Counted from the stretch's first letter, positions 17,111 through 25,782 are shown. The stretch is DNA of 64,000 nt from Arachnia rubra (GCF_019973735.1 NZ_AP024463.1:744001-808000); one strand, 5' to 3'. A program made the numbers and translations. Notes: generated by a model from the letters alone, not told the origin.

Positions 17111-18553
17111 TCAGCGGCTGGCAGCAGCCAGGGTGGCTTTCAGCTCGATGGTCTCACCGTCCCGGAGGACCTTCAGCGTCACCTCCTTGCCCACCTCGTG
17201 GGTGCGTATCTGCGCCACCAGGGACTCAGTCCCCACCACCGGGGTGCCGTCGATGGCGGTGATGAGGTCGCCGGTGCGCAAACCGGCTTTCTCGGCGGGG
17301 GATCCCTGGGTGACCTCATCCACCTTGGCCCCGAGCTGGGTCCCGGAGGAGCCGTCGCTGGCGCGGACCCCTATCTGGGCGTGCTTGACGGTTCCGTTTG
17401 CGATGAGCTGCTCAACCACGGACTTCGCCTGAGCTGACGGGATGGCGAAACCGATGCCGATGTTGCCGGACTGGCCGGAGGAGTTGCCCGAGGCCAGGGA
17501 CGCGATCGAGGAGGTGATACCGACCAGCGCACCCGACGAGTCCACCAGGGCCCCGCCCGAGTTGCCGGGGTTGATTGCCGCGTTGGTCTGGATGGCGGAG
17601 GTGACCACCACATCGCTGCCCTGGTTATTCGCGGTGTTCTCCGAGGATACGGCCTGCGTGGTGACGGGCCGGTTCAGGGCCGAGACGATGCCGGTGGTGA
17701 CGGTGTCGGATAGCCCCAGGGGGTTGCCGACAGCCATCACGGGCTGCCCCACCTTGAGGCCGGAGGAATCACCCCAGGACGCGACCGTCAGATCCGACGG
17801 CGGGTTCTCAAGCTTCAGCACCGCCAGGTCCGTGGAGGGATCGGTGCCGACGACGCTGGCTGCGTAGCTCTTGTCACCTATCGTGACGTTGATCTGGGCA
17901 CCCTGGCCGGCGCTGGAGACCACGTGATTGTTGGTGACGATGTGCCCCTGGGAGTCGATGACCACACCCGACCCCTGGCCCTGGCCGCTGCTGCCGGCCA
18001 CCTTGATGGCAACCACAGCGTTCTTGACGGCGGCCGCCGTGGCCGTCCAGTCGGGGCTGTTCGCGGACGACTGGGCCACCTGGGTGGTGGTCGCCGTGGA
18101 GACGGCGGAGGAGGCATTCGAGCCGCTGCCCAGGTAGTGGTTTGCGGCGACCGCGCTGACTCCACCAACTCCGGCCGACAGCAGGGCGACGGCAACCAGC
18201 CCCGCCAGGGTCTTCCGGCTCTTCCTGGGGCGCGTCGTCGTGGCCGCCTGAGCTGGGGCGGGGTATGGACCTGCGGCCGGGACCGCGCCAGGGGATACCG
18301 GGCTCGTGCCGTGAGACGGCCCGTTGGGGGTCTGTGCGCTCTGGCCTTGCCCAGTGGGAGTCTGGGGCATCTGGCTGCCCTGGCCGGCCTGGTAAGCGGG
18401 GCTTTGGGGGCTGGGGTGGCCGTCTTGGTGGGGCTGCTGTTGGTGGTTGTGCGATTGATAGGTGTTCTGCTGGTAGCCGGGCGCATTGTGGAAGGGATTC
18501 CCGGGCAGGCCGTCCTGGGTGAAGGCCGGGCGGTTGTTTTCCTGGTTCGTCAT
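17111..18553 (-). CDS. HtrA/DegP-like S1C serine protease with PDZ domain
   Basis: Envelope quality-control protease. The 480 residues contain a Gln/Pro/Gly-rich cytoplasmic region (1-110), a membrane helix (about 114-136), a trypsin-like domain with His210 (NNHVVS), Asp242 (STDLAVL) and Ser332 (NPGNSGG), and one PDZ domain (about 385-478, beginning HAQIGVRAS and containing DLITAIDGTPV). The start at 18553 (MTNQENN) is preferred since GGAG lies 7 bases upstream; an ATG 12 nt earlier is possible. It resembles actinobacterial PepD/HtrA proteins. The DNA at 18150-18500 is Gln/Pro-codon repetitive. A strong terminator follows. Confidence 0.92.
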   Translation of the reverse strand: MTNQENNRPAFTQDGLPGNPFHNAPGYQQNTYQSHNHQQQPHQDGHPSPQSPAYQAGQGSQMPQTPTGQGQSAQTPNGPSHGTSPVSPGAVPAAGPYPAPAQAATTTRPRKSRKTLAGLVAVALLSAGVGGVSAVAANHYLGSGSNASSAVSTATTTQVAQSSANSPDWTATAAAVKNAVVAIKVAGSSGQGQGSGVVIDSQGHIVTNNHVVSSAGQGAQINVTIGDKSYAASVVGTDPSTDLAVLKLENPPSDLTVASWGDSSGLKVGQPVMAVGNPLGLSDTVTTGIVSALNRPVTTQAVSSENTANNQGSDVVVTSAIQTNAAINPGNSGGALVDSSGALVGITSSIASLASGNSSGQSGNIGIGFAIPSAQAKSVVEQLIANGTVKHAQIGVRASDGSSGTQLGAKVDEVTQGSPAEKAGLRTGDLITAIDGTPVVGTESLVAQIRTHEVGKEVTLKVLRDGETIELKATLAAASR

Positions 18554-18651
18554 CGGAATCTCCATTCGTTCGCGTTGTGGCTACGGGAGATACGAAACTC
18601 CGGGAGTCTGTGAGCTACCTGTGAGTTTTTTGCGTGCTTCCTGTGGACAGG

Positions 18652-19626
18652 TCACGGAATTGTAAACGTCAGTTGATAGCTTCTGTCCTGAGCTACGACC
18701 CTGGTCCGACCAACCCGTTCAGCCAGCTCACGGCGCCACGGCAGATGCGAGTTGAAGACGCACCAGAACTGCCCGCCGGGACGCAGCACCCGGGCGATCT
18801 GGTCGAACATCCGCAGGGTTGGCCCGGACTCCTTCGCGTGACCCTGGTGGAACGGGGGATTGGCGGCGATGACGTCGAAGCTGTGGGCAGGGAAATCACT
18901 GAGGCCGTCAGCCCAGCGGACCTCGATGTCGAGGCCGTTTGCCTCAGCGGTGGCGCGGGTGGCGGTCACGGCCGACCAGGAGACATCGGTCGCTGTGGTC
19001 TCCAGGCCGTGCCGGGCGAGGAAGGCGGCGATCACCCCGTTTCCGCATCCGAGGTCCAGGGCTCGCCGGCCCTCGGGCTGCAGGTGGTCTAGGAGAAGCC
19101 GGGTGCCGTCGTCGATGCGGTTGCCGTTGAATGTGGCGCCGTGGGCGACGAGCACCAGGTCAAGGTCGGCGTGCCGGCGGTTCTTCGGCCACTCGGAGGT
19201 GAGCTGGTTCGGTCCCCAGCCCCGCAGGACCCGGCATTTGGAACGTCCCAGGCTGGCATTCACGGCCGTGAAATGACGGGCCAGCACCTGGTTCATGGAG
19301 CGGTTCATGTGCTTGACCCGGGCACCGCTGAGGAACAGCACATCCGAGGCGCCCTGGACGCTGGCGCACTGCTCATCCAGTGCCGCGAGGGATTTCGGCA
19401 GATGTCCCCAGGCGAGCGTCACGCCTCTCAGCTCGCCGGGGTGGGCAACGAGCAGGCCAGGATCGATCTCGGCCACGGCCTGTGCGTCACGCAGGTCGTC
19501 GCACCACACCCGGACGTCGCCGCTGCGTTCCCTGGCTGCGGTGACGAGACCGGGGGCGTCGATGACGGCGATTGCCTCGGCCCGCTCGGGGGACTCGTCC
19601 AGGATCAGTGGATCGACGGGGTGCAT
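18652..19626 (-). CDS. RsmC/RlmG-like rRNA guanine-N2 methyltransferase
   Basis: S-adenosylmethionine-dependent methyltransferase probably acting on a guanine N2 of ribosomal RNA. The 324 residues fall into an N-terminal pseudo-methyltransferase half (1 to about 150) and a catalytic half with motif I DLGCGNG (191-197), acidic TDVSWSA (about 213-219) and motif IV NPPFH (256-260), the N-P-P-F/Y signature of N2-guanine or N6-adenine enzymes. The tandem architecture matches RsmC (16S G1207) and RlmG (23S G1835), and I cannot separate the two by eye. The gene stands alone. Confidence 0.82.
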   Translation of the reverse strand: MHPVDPLILDESPERAEAIAVIDAPGLVTAARERSGDVRVWCDDLRDAQAVAEIDPGLLVAHPGELRGVTLAWGHLPKSLAALDEQCASVQGASDVLFLSGARVKHMNRSMNQVLARHFTAVNASLGRSKCRVLRGWGPNQLTSEWPKNRRHADLDLVLVAHGATFNGNRIDDGTRLLLDHLQPEGRRALDLGCGNGVIAAFLARHGLETTATDVSWSAVTATRATAEANGLDIEVRWADGLSDFPAHSFDVIAANPPFHQGHAKESGPTLRMFDQIARVLRPGGQFWCVFNSHLPWRRELAERVGRTRVVAQDRSYQLTFTIP

Positions 19627-19736
19627 GCAGGAATCGTCTCACGGTGACGCCGCAGCCGCAGTGACCGAAAGGCCACGGAAGGGCATTTCGCTGTTGCTGT
19701 TCGGCACCATCTCATGTTCTTCCGGAAAGATGACAG

Positions 19737-19759
19737 ATGCCTGACAGGCTTTCAGGCAT
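19737..19759. promoter_or_regulatory. Inverted repeat upstream of GNAT pseudogene
   Basis: ATGCCTGA (19737-19744) and TCAGGCAT (19752-19759), 7-nt spacer, perfect arms. It lies in the divergent gap between the methyltransferase gene and the decayed acetyltransferase. It may be an old operator; the evidence is positional only. Confidence 0.3.
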
Positions 19760-20218
19760 GAATACCCTTATCCCAGCAGCGGACCGCGAAGAAACGGATT
19801 CCCCATGCCTCAGGCCTGTTGACCGCCGGCCTGTCCCTGATACCCGCAGAAGCCATTGCCAGGCTGCCATTGCGGGGCATCGGCATTGATGATCTGAACT
19901 CGCTGGCCCGGCTGTATCTCATGAGCCACCCTTCCGGCATTGGGGCTGATGATCTCGGCGCCCGGTCGGAGATCCTGGCCGCCTTCGCCGGTGAATACGG
20001 ATTTCTCCGCTCCGACGCGAGCCTCTTGAGCGAGATTGATGGCCAGCCCGTGGGCGCTGTTATGACAGTGAATCCATCTGGGACGGCGGACTCCACGGCC
20101 CTTTCATCACCGACGTGTTCGCCGGTCCGGCGCACTGTGGTCTTGGCATAGTGGTCTTGGCATAGGAAAAGCTTTGCTGGCTGCCGCTTCTGATGACCCT
20201 TGCTGCGACGGAGCCTGA
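19758..20218 (+). pseudogene. Decayed GNAT-family N-acetyltransferase
   Basis: Remnant of a GCN5-type acetyltransferase. From about 19860 one frame reads GIGIDDLNSLARLY ... FLRSDASLLSEIDGQPVGAVMTVN. A shift near 20065-20072 moves the homologous reading to SIWDGGLHGPFITDVFAGPAHCGLGI. The acetyl-CoA loop is then broken by a 14-bp tandem duplication (TGGTCTTGGCATAG at 20138-20151 and 20152-20165). Removing one copy restores AHCGLGIGKALLAAA, a proper GNAT motif A, ending at the TGA at 20216-20218. There is no single intact frame and no clear start, so the locus is non-functional as it stands. Confidence 0.75.
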
Positions 20219-20240
20219 GAGCTGCTCACCTCCAAGAGAA

Positions 20241-20268
20241 AGAGGCAGCACCCATAGATGCTGCCTCT
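20241..20268. terminator. Hairpin between GNAT remnant and PhnD-like gene
   Basis: AGAGGCAGCA (20241-20250) and TGCTGCCTCT (20259-20268) form a perfect 10-bp stem with an 8-nt loop, 15 bases from the stop of the minus-strand operon. It is a likely terminator for that operon, with a weak T content downstream. Confidence 0.6.
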
Positions 20269-20283
20269 CGCGTTTCCGGGCCT

Positions 20284-21057
20284 TCAGTCCGACCGGCTCG
20301 GTGAGTCCTCCTGAGCCAGGGCGTCCATGAGGTCGATCATGAACTCTGTGTCCTCCTGAGCCAGGCGTTCCCAGCCGTTGGGGGCTCCCAGGGCAGTGAG
20401 CAGCTCTGTGTTGGCGGGGTCGGCGCTCATCTGCTCCAGGCCTTTCCAGACCGGTTCAACCAGGTGAGCTATGCCGGGGCTGACGAGCAGACTGCTGCGC
20501 ACCACATAGATCCGGCTGCGGATCAGCTCGCGGAGCTGCATCTTCACTATCGAGGACAACTCCTCATAGGCATCCTGCGGGAAGAATCCGACCTGCACCT
20601 GCCCCTGAATGACCGCTTTGGCGACCAGCACCGGATTGGGGCGCAGTGACACATCGACATCCCGGTAGGCCAGGTTCGCAGGCTCCAGGAGGATGCGGCA
20701 GATTCGTTCGACGTCGGGGGCATCCGTGGCTGCCGCGGTTAACGGAGTGCTCAGGTCGGTCACCTGCTGGATATCGCTGTCAGCGGAGACCGCGACTGTT
20801 GCCTCTTTCGCCATACCGCTTGCCCAGGCGACAGGAAGATATCCTTTGTCTCTGACGAGATGAGCCGTGTCTGCCGCATTTGCGTAGACCAAATCAGCTC
20901 TACCCTCCGCGAAGGCAGAATGCAGATCAGCGAAATCCGTGTAAGACGTGGGATGAAAAGCCTCACCCGTGATCCGCTGCAGTTTGGTGTTGAAAATGAA
21001 CCAGTCCGTGACATTCTGAATGTTCACATCAGGACTGATGGCGAAGTGCAAGGTCAT
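20284..21057 (-). CDS. PhnD-like substrate-binding domain protein without signal peptide
   Basis: A 257-residue type II periplasmic-binding fold protein of the PhnD/SsuA/transferrin group. Visible blocks are TSYTDFADLHSAFAEGRADLVYANAADTAHLV (as several strands, residues about 38-70) and the second-lobe VAKAVIQGQVQVGFFPQDAYEEL (about 148-170). There is no signal peptide or lipobox, so it should stay in the cytosol. It is the last gene of a tight operon, one base after the PAS gene and downstream of a Roadblock gene, with no permease or ATPase nearby. That points to ligand sensing rather than transport. The ligand is unknown. Confidence 0.75.
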   Translation of the reverse strand: MTLHFAISPDVNIQNVTDWFIFNTKLQRITGEAFHPTSYTDFADLHSAFAEGRADLVYANAADTAHLVRDKGYLPVAWASGMAKEATVAVSADSDIQQVTDLSTPLTAAATDAPDVERICRILLEPANLAYRDVDVSLRPNPVLVAKAVIQGQVQVGFFPQDAYEELSSIVKMQLRELIRSRIYVVRSSLLVSPGIAHLVEPVWKGLEQMSADPANTELLTALGAPNGWERLAQEDTEFMIDLMDALAQEDSPSRSD

Positions 21058-21058
21058 T

Positions 21059-21541
21059 TCAGCGACCCTCGGCCTTCACCATTTCGGCGTAGAGCTTTTC
21101 CATCTCTGCCACCTTGTCGCGCGATGGCTCCCGGCGCACTGAGGTGTGTCCGAGAATCTGGCCATTGCGCACCTTCGGAATCACCGTGGCGTATACCCAG
21201 TAGTAGCCGCCGTCGGCCCGGAGGTTCTTCACGTAACCGCTCCAGCGCTTACCCTGCTGCACAGTGGACCACAGATCCTGATAGGCGGCGCGTGGCATGT
21301 CTGGATGGCGCAGGATCGCGTGCGGCGCCCCGATCAGCTCCTCCTTGGTGAAACCCGACATGATGACGAACGCCTCATTGCACGTGGTGATCATGCCGTC
21401 ACGATCGGTCTGTGACACGATCAGCTCACCGGTCGGGAAACGAGTCTCCACGTCGGTGACCACCACCTGACGACTGCTGCCGTCGTAGTAGGTCCATTGC
21501 GCTGCCCGTCCCGGGCCGGTCATATCCCCCAGCTTTTTCAT
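21059..21541 (-). CDS. Aer-type PAS domain protein (single domain)
   Basis: A 160-residue soluble protein that is essentially one PAS domain (about 36-138) with a short helical tail. It closely follows the FAD-binding PAS of the aerotaxis receptor Aer: NEAFVIMSGFTKEEL (55-69), PHAILRHPDMPRAAY (73-87), Trp91, WSGYVKNLRADG (100-111) and the final GHTSVRREP strand. A role in sensing redox state or oxygen is therefore plausible. No HAMP, kinase or methyl-accepting domain is attached. Its ATG overlaps the stop of the Roadblock gene (ATGA), and the PhnD-like gene follows after 1 nt, so the three proteins are probably made together. Confidence 0.8.
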   Translation of the reverse strand: MKKLGDMTGPGRAAQWTYYDGSSRQVVVTDVETRFPTGELIVSQTDRDGMITTCNEAFVIMSGFTKEELIGAPHAILRHPDMPRAAYQDLWSTVQQGKRWSGYVKNLRADGGYYWVYATVIPKVRNGQILGHTSVRREPSRDKVAEMEKLYAEMVKAEGR

Positions 21542-21906
21542 GCGAGTTCGCGAGCGAGGTCCTTGGCCGTCGCCTTCATCTCGAAGAGGATCATGCCGAG
21601 CTTGGCGTAGCCGTTCGAGATGCCGATCAGGACGGCCTCGTGTCCGGCTGCGATGTGCACGATGTAGCCGTCGCTGCCCTTGACCAGCACCTGCTCCAGC
21701 TCACCACGCTTCAGCTCGCTGACGGTGCGGGTTCCGGTCGCCAGCGCGGCGGCGCCCATGGCCGCGACGCGGTCCTCGTCAGTGCCCCCAGCCAGCGCCG
21801 AGGCGATGGGCAGGCCGTCGAGAGTCACGAGAAGCGCGCCCTCCAGGTCGGGGGTGAGAGCGACGAGCCTTTGCAGGTGTTGTTGGATCTGTTCAATCCT
21901 GGACAT
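21538..21906 (-). CDS. Roadblock/LC7 domain protein
   Basis: A 122-residue protein with the Roadblock/LC7 fold found in MglB-type GTPase regulators: LVALTPDLEGALLVTLDG (about 13-30), DEDRVAAMGAAALATGTRTVSEL (two helices), the strand QVLVKGSDGYIVHIAA, and LGMILFEMKATAKDLAREL. The start at 21906 (MSRIEQIQ) has AAGGAAG upstream. A longer frame reaching 22002 lacks coding character. It is first in the operon with the PAS and PhnD-like genes. No Ras-like GTPase gene, the usual partner, is present in the window. Confidence 0.85.
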   Translation of the reverse strand: MSRIEQIQQHLQRLVALTPDLEGALLVTLDGLPIASALAGGTDEDRVAAMGAAALATGTRTVSELKRGELEQVLVKGSDGYIVHIAAGHEAVLIGISNGYAKLGMILFEMKATAKDLARELA

Positions 21907-22006
21907 GGTCTTCCTTTGGTTTTGCGGTCCGGTGCTGGTCTCCAGCGCCCTGAGCGGTACGGTCATATTAGAAGTTTGGCGATAGAAGTGGATGGTTGTC
22001 AAAAGT

Positions 22007-22027
22007 TTAAAGCTCCGCTTTAGCCAT
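22007..22027 (-). CDS. Possible six-codon leader ORF (MAKAEL)
   Basis: ATG at 22027 preceded by a near-ideal AGGAGGT ribosome site, then six codons and TAA, about 100 nt upstream of the Roadblock gene on the same strand. Such a strong site with nothing else to serve suggests a leader peptide, or the relic of a lost gene start. Its function is unknown. Confidence 0.3.
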   Translation of the reverse strand: MAKAEL

Positions 22028-22567
22028 ACCTCCTAAAGTGACTATCCTTCTTGAGTGAATGTTGTTCGCTTCACGTGCTCTGAGTATGCCGAAAAAAAGG
22101 CCTTGATGGGGTGGGTGGTTTCGTGCATGGGGTTTGCGCGATCTGATTGAACCAGGCGGCGTCAGGCTCGTCCAGGGGCATCAGGCACTGGACGCCCGCC
22201 ATTGTGGATGCCTGGGCCAGCGTGGTGACGCCAGGCGGCCAGGCCTGTGCAGGGTCAGGGCGGGCTTTGTCACTCCAAGACTTGGCCGCTTCTGAGATGC
22301 CAGATCCGTGCAGGGCCGGGCCGGCTCGGCACGGGGACTTGTCACGGGGTCGGGAGACCTGAGCTAGAACTAGTGTCGCGTGGCGTTAGTTCGCCGGTGT
22401 TTTTCTTCTCCTGGTTGCGGTGCCTCGCCTCATTCACCTCTTACATCACGGTACGCCCGGTAGCGTTTCACTCGGGTTGCCTTGGCACACCATCCGCCCC
22501 GGAACAACCTCCCAACTGAACTTCCACCACGCGACACTGGGTCGTGCCCGCGGGGTCGAGTCGGCGG
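22028..22567. other. 540-bp spacer with no recognised gene
   Basis: Between the divergent Roadblock operon and the VWA gene. Short open frames exist but none has a ribosome site or protein-like composition. The left 70 bases are AT-richer and should hold the promoter of the Roadblock operon. The stretch 22145-22350 has repeated GGCC/CAGG-rich words and may be gene debris. The right end carries the VWA promoter described separately. Confidence 0.4.
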
Positions 22568-22608
22568 TTGACATTTGCAAACGCGAAGCATAAATTCGCA
22601 TTTGCGAA
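22568..22608 (+). promoter_or_regulatory. Consensus promoter with overlapping palindrome, VWA gene
   Basis: TTGACA (22568-22573), 17-bp spacer, TAAATT (22591-22596): a near-consensus housekeeping promoter placing the start near 22603, about 20 bases before the ATG at 22625. The -10 and start region carry a palindrome, TTCGC-ATTT-GCGAA (22595-22608), and an earlier GCGAA (22584-22588) pairs with the first TTCGC. Such overlap is typical of a repressor site. The HTH protein encoded at 25775-26203 is the nearest candidate regulator. Confidence 0.65.
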
Positions 22609-22624
22609 GATTGGAGGTAAGCCG

Positions 22625-24580
22625 ATGACCCGATCCCGCCATCTGGCAGCAGCCTGCGGGGTGCTGCTGCTGGTTTCCATGTACGGACTTGCCCAGCCTG
22701 CCGCACAAGCAGATGACTCTGCCCCCAAGGTCTTGCTGATGCTGGACTCCTCCGGATCTATGAAAGAAGCCGACCCCTCCGGCGGCGCCAAGATGGACGC
22801 GGCAAAGAAATCGCTGATCCGTGCCCTCGATTCCATACCCTCGAACGCAGAGGTCGGCCTGCGGGTCTACGGTGCGGATGCCGACGGCAACGGAGCCTCG
22901 GGGTCCTGCTCGGACTCTCGCCAGGCGCATCCCGTGGGTGCCCTGGACAAGGCCGGCCTGACCAGCGCCATCAACCAGTTCCAGCCTCGCGGCGATAGCC
23001 CCATCGCCTACTCGCTGAAGGAGGGGGCCAAAGACCTGGGGGACGGCGGAAAGCGCCATGTCATCCTCGTCTCCGATGGCGAAGAGACCTGCTCGCCCGA
23101 TCCCTGCCAGGAGATCCGCTCACTGATCGCCGGCGGCGTCAGTCTGCAGATCGACACCGTCGGATTCGCAGTCCAGGACAAAGCGCGCGAGCAGCTTTCC
23201 TGTATCGCAGAGGCCGGCGGAGGCACCTACTACGAGGCCAAGGACGCGACGGCCCTCGAATCGAGCCTGCAGCGTCTCGGGGCGCGTACCTCGCGTGAAT
23301 TCACCGTCTCGGGCACACCGGTCCAGGGCACCGCGATCCCTGCTGGCGCTCCGCTGCTGACCCCCGGGCAGTACACAGACACCTCGGTTGCGTCCACATC
23401 TGAGGAAACCGAGAAGTATTACAGGGTGAAGCGGACCCAGCCCGGGTCCACGATACGTGTCAACATCCTGGCCCGTATGCCTGGTGCGAACACCAAGGAG
23501 TCGAACGAGCGCGCCGGCTGGGTGTGGAGCCTGAAGACTTTCGATGACGACTCTTGTGATAACCAGACCAGCTCCGGCCAGGACGGCTACAACACCGGGG
23601 TGGTGGTCGGGCAGACCTTGCTCTCCATGGGTCGGGATCCAAAACCAGGTGCCGCCACGCCGCCGAGTGGCTCAGAGAAATGCGCCGAGGCGAAGGAACT
23701 CTATTTCAATGTGAAACGCATCAAGGGCACTGGTGGTGAGACGCCGATTGAGATCCGGGTTATCGAGGAGGCTCCCATGGAGAACGCCGGTCAGCTGCCC
23801 GCCGGGGTGGTGGATACGCCCTCGGCCAGTGACAGCGGAGCGGCCTCTCCCGCCTCTGGTGATCCCACATCGGTGGTTGGCGGCGCGAGTTTCAATGACG
23901 CCTTGGAGGTGGGGTCTGGAACCTATAGCACCGAGGTGGTACCCGGCGAGATGGTCTTTTTCAAGACCCCCATAAAGTATGGCCAGAACGGTGTTTTCTC
24001 CCTCGACGGCTTGGAGGTCCTGCCCGAGGTGATCCAGGGGGCCACCCCCTCTGACGACGCCGTCGTCTCTCCCGCGGTCTATGCGCCCGACCTGAGCCGG
24101 ATGGATTCCCACACCCCTACTGGTCTGCATTTCTCGATGAGCAAGACCGGGGCGCGTTCAAGCGGCGCTCCGCACATCGACCTGACGCCTGAGGTGCGGT
24201 ACCGGAATCGCTGGGACTCGCCCAAGATGTACTACGGGCGAAGCCTTGGCTTCTCGATGGAGGGGTATTACTACTATGCGCTTGCCCTGGGCCAGGCGGA
24301 CTTCCTGAAGGGTCAGCCCACGAAGATCCAGTTCTCGCTCAAGGTCTCAGGTGAGGTCTCAGATGTCCCAGGTGAGACCTCAGATGTCGCAGGTGAGACC
24401 TCGGATCAGGAGGGAGACGCGCAGCCCACCTGGGCCTACACCAGCGGATTCGACAGCCCTGACCAGGCAGCCGCGTCCGCGGACCCCGGCAAACTGCTCA
24501 TGCTCGCTGGGGGTGGAGTCCTGGTGATCCTCGGTGGTGGCGGTATCGCCTATGTGCTGCTGCGCCGCCCGGCTGAGTAG
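22625..24580 (+). CDS. Surface von Willebrand factor A domain protein
   Basis: A 651-residue secreted membrane protein. A signal peptide (about 1-31) is followed by a VWA domain (about 37-215) with MIDAS motif LMLDSSGSM (D-x-S-x-S) and ILVSDGEETCSPDPC, which binds a metal and protein ligands. Then come beta-rich regions up to about 590, a short tandem repeat of the GETSDVA type (about 575-595), and a C-terminal membrane helix (about 621-645) with a basic tail. The start at 22625 has GGAGG upstream, and a longer frame from 22544 precedes the promoter. It is followed by a 16-bp terminator and a convergent Ser/Thr kinase gene. Adhesion or signalling is possible. Confidence 0.8.
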   Translation: MTRSRHLAAACGVLLLVSMYGLAQPAAQADDSAPKVLLMLDSSGSMKEADPSGGAKMDAAKKSLIRALDSIPSNAEVGLRVYGADADGNGASGSCSDSRQAHPVGALDKAGLTSAINQFQPRGDSPIAYSLKEGAKDLGDGGKRHVILVSDGEETCSPDPCQEIRSLIAGGVSLQIDTVGFAVQDKAREQLSCIAEAGGGTYYEAKDATALESSLQRLGARTSREFTVSGTPVQGTAIPAGAPLLTPGQYTDTSVASTSEETEKYYRVKRTQPGSTIRVNILARMPGANTKESNERAGWVWSLKTFDDDSCDNQTSSGQDGYNTGVVVGQTLLSMGRDPKPGAATPPSGSEKCAEAKELYFNVKRIKGTGGETPIEIRVIEEAPMENAGQLPAGVVDTPSASDSGAASPASGDPTSVVGGASFNDALEVGSGTYSTEVVPGEMVFFKTPIKYGQNGVFSLDGLEVLPEVIQGATPSDDAVVSPAVYAPDLSRMDSHTPTGLHFSMSKTGARSSGAPHIDLTPEVRYRNRWDSPKMYYGRSLGFSMEGYYYYALALGQADFLKGQPTKIQFSLKVSGEVSDVPGETSDVAGETSDQEGDAQPTWAYTSGFDSPDQAAASADPGKLLMLAGGGVLVILGGGGIAYVLLRRPAE

Positions 24581-24591
24581 ACGCCTGCCTG

Positions 24592-24627
24592 ACGGGTGGT
24601 CCCGGGCGCTGGCCCGGGACCACCCGT
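24592..24627. terminator. 16-bp perfect hairpin between VWA and kinase genes
   Basis: ACGGGTGGTCCCGGGC (24592-24607) pairs with GCCCGGGACCACCCGT (24612-24627) around a GCTG tetraloop, followed by TTTC on the plus strand. It terminates the VWA transcript and probably also the convergent kinase gene (stop 24661). Confidence 0.85.
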
Positions 24628-24660
24628 TTCTGTGGGTTTCAGGTGCGCCGGTGGGGGTCC

Positions 24661-25782
24661 TCAGGGGATGATCCACAGCACTAGCAGGACCACTCCGCCG
24701 GCGAGCAGCGCCAGGGAGCCGCCGAGCAGCCACCAGTCGATTTTCCTGCGTTTGTGGGTTTGCGGGACCGCGGCCAGCGGCAGCGGGCCTGGGGGCATCT
24801 GCACCGGCGAAGCTGAAGGCTGGGTCACCGGTGTGGGCATTGATGGTGTGGGAGAGGGTCTGGGGGCGTGGCCGGGGGGCGTCTGGAACTGCCGGGAGGC
24901 TGTCATCGGTGAAGCCAGCGGGGTTGTCGGGGTATCGGCGGGGCGCGGAATCGGCGGGCTGGCAGGCAGGGGAGCGAGCTGCTGGAACACCTCGACCTCC
25001 TCAGCCGCGCCGTCCTGCCAGGCCAGGTCCGCGGTGCTCAGGCGCCTCAGCGCGGTGGCCAGATCGGGACGGGTGTCGGGGCGGGGATTGGTCAGGTCGC
25101 GGATCAGCGACCAGAGGTTGCCTGGGATCCCCTCGGGCGGAGGGGCACTGGTGTCGATGTCCCGGGGCCGCAACCCGGTCAGCATCGTTGCCCCCACCAT
25201 GCCGACGGCGAACAGATCGACCGCGGGGCTCGCCTCCCCGAGATTCATCAGTTCCGGGGCTAGGTACCCCGGCGTGCCATGGACCATGCCGGTTTCCGTG
25301 AGGCGCGGGCCCTCAAGGTCGATGGCGATCCCGAAATCCGACAGGTAGGCGTGAGGACGGCCCTTGCCTGTGGCGTCCAGGAGGATGTTTGCCGGTTTAA
25401 CGTCGCGATGCACCAGGTGCGCGGCGTGGACCGCCTGGAGGCCGGCCAGGAGCTGGCGCATGATCTCGGCGGCAAACCGGGGCGGTAGGGGGCCGTGGTC
25501 GCCGATCAGCGTCGCCAGGGAGCCGCCAGAGACAATCCGCATGGTGAAGAGCACCCGGTTGTCCTCGCCGATCCAGCCGAGCGGCGCGATGACGTTTGGG
25601 TGGTCCACCCGCAGCGCCTGCTCCCGGACGAAACGCAGCAGCGCCGACGCATCGGACTGGCGCAGCACCTTGGCGGCGACAAACCGGTTCAGCTTCAGGT
25701 CGCGGGCACGCCACACCGCGCCCATGCCACCTTCGCCAATCGGGTCGATGAGCTCGTACCGGCCGCCGAAAACCTCACCCAT
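24661..25782 (-). CDS. PknB-like Ser/Thr protein kinase, C-terminal membrane anchor
   Basis: Phosphorylates proteins on Ser/Thr. Of 373 residues, 1-265 are the kinase: glycine loop GEGGMG (16-21), ATP lysine Lys38 (AAKVL), catalytic HRDVKPAN (125-132), DFG (149-151) and the APE-equivalent YLAPELM. A Pro/Thr-rich linker leads to a single helix at the extreme C-terminus (about 350-371) with no extracellular sensor. The start overlaps the end of the upstream XRE gene by 8 nt, so the two are coupled. It is convergent with the VWA gene; a shared pathway is an inference from position. Confidence 0.88.
   Translation of the reverse strand: MGEVFGGRYELIDPIGEGGMGAVWRARDLKLNRFVAAKVLRQSDASALLRFVREQALRVDHPNVIAPLGWIGEDNRVLFTMRIVSGGSLATLIGDHGPLPPRFAAEIMRQLLAGLQAVHAAHLVHRDVKPANILLDATGKGRPHAYLSDFGIAIDLEGPRLTETGMVHGTPGYLAPELMNLGEASPAVDLFAVGMVGATMLTGLRPRDIDTSAPPPEGIPGNLWSLIRDLTNPRPDTRPDLATALRRLSTADLAWQDGAAEEVEVFQQLAPLPASPPIPRPADTPTTPLASPMTASRQFQTPPGHAPRPSPTPSMPTPVTQPSASPVQMPPGPLPLAAVPQTHKRRKIDWWLLGGSLALLAGGVVLLVLWIIP

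Noticed and set aside
24345..24415. CRISPR-like or regulatory repeat array
   Set aside because: The repeats are in-frame codon repeats (GETSDVA type) in the VWA protein stalk, too short and without spacers.
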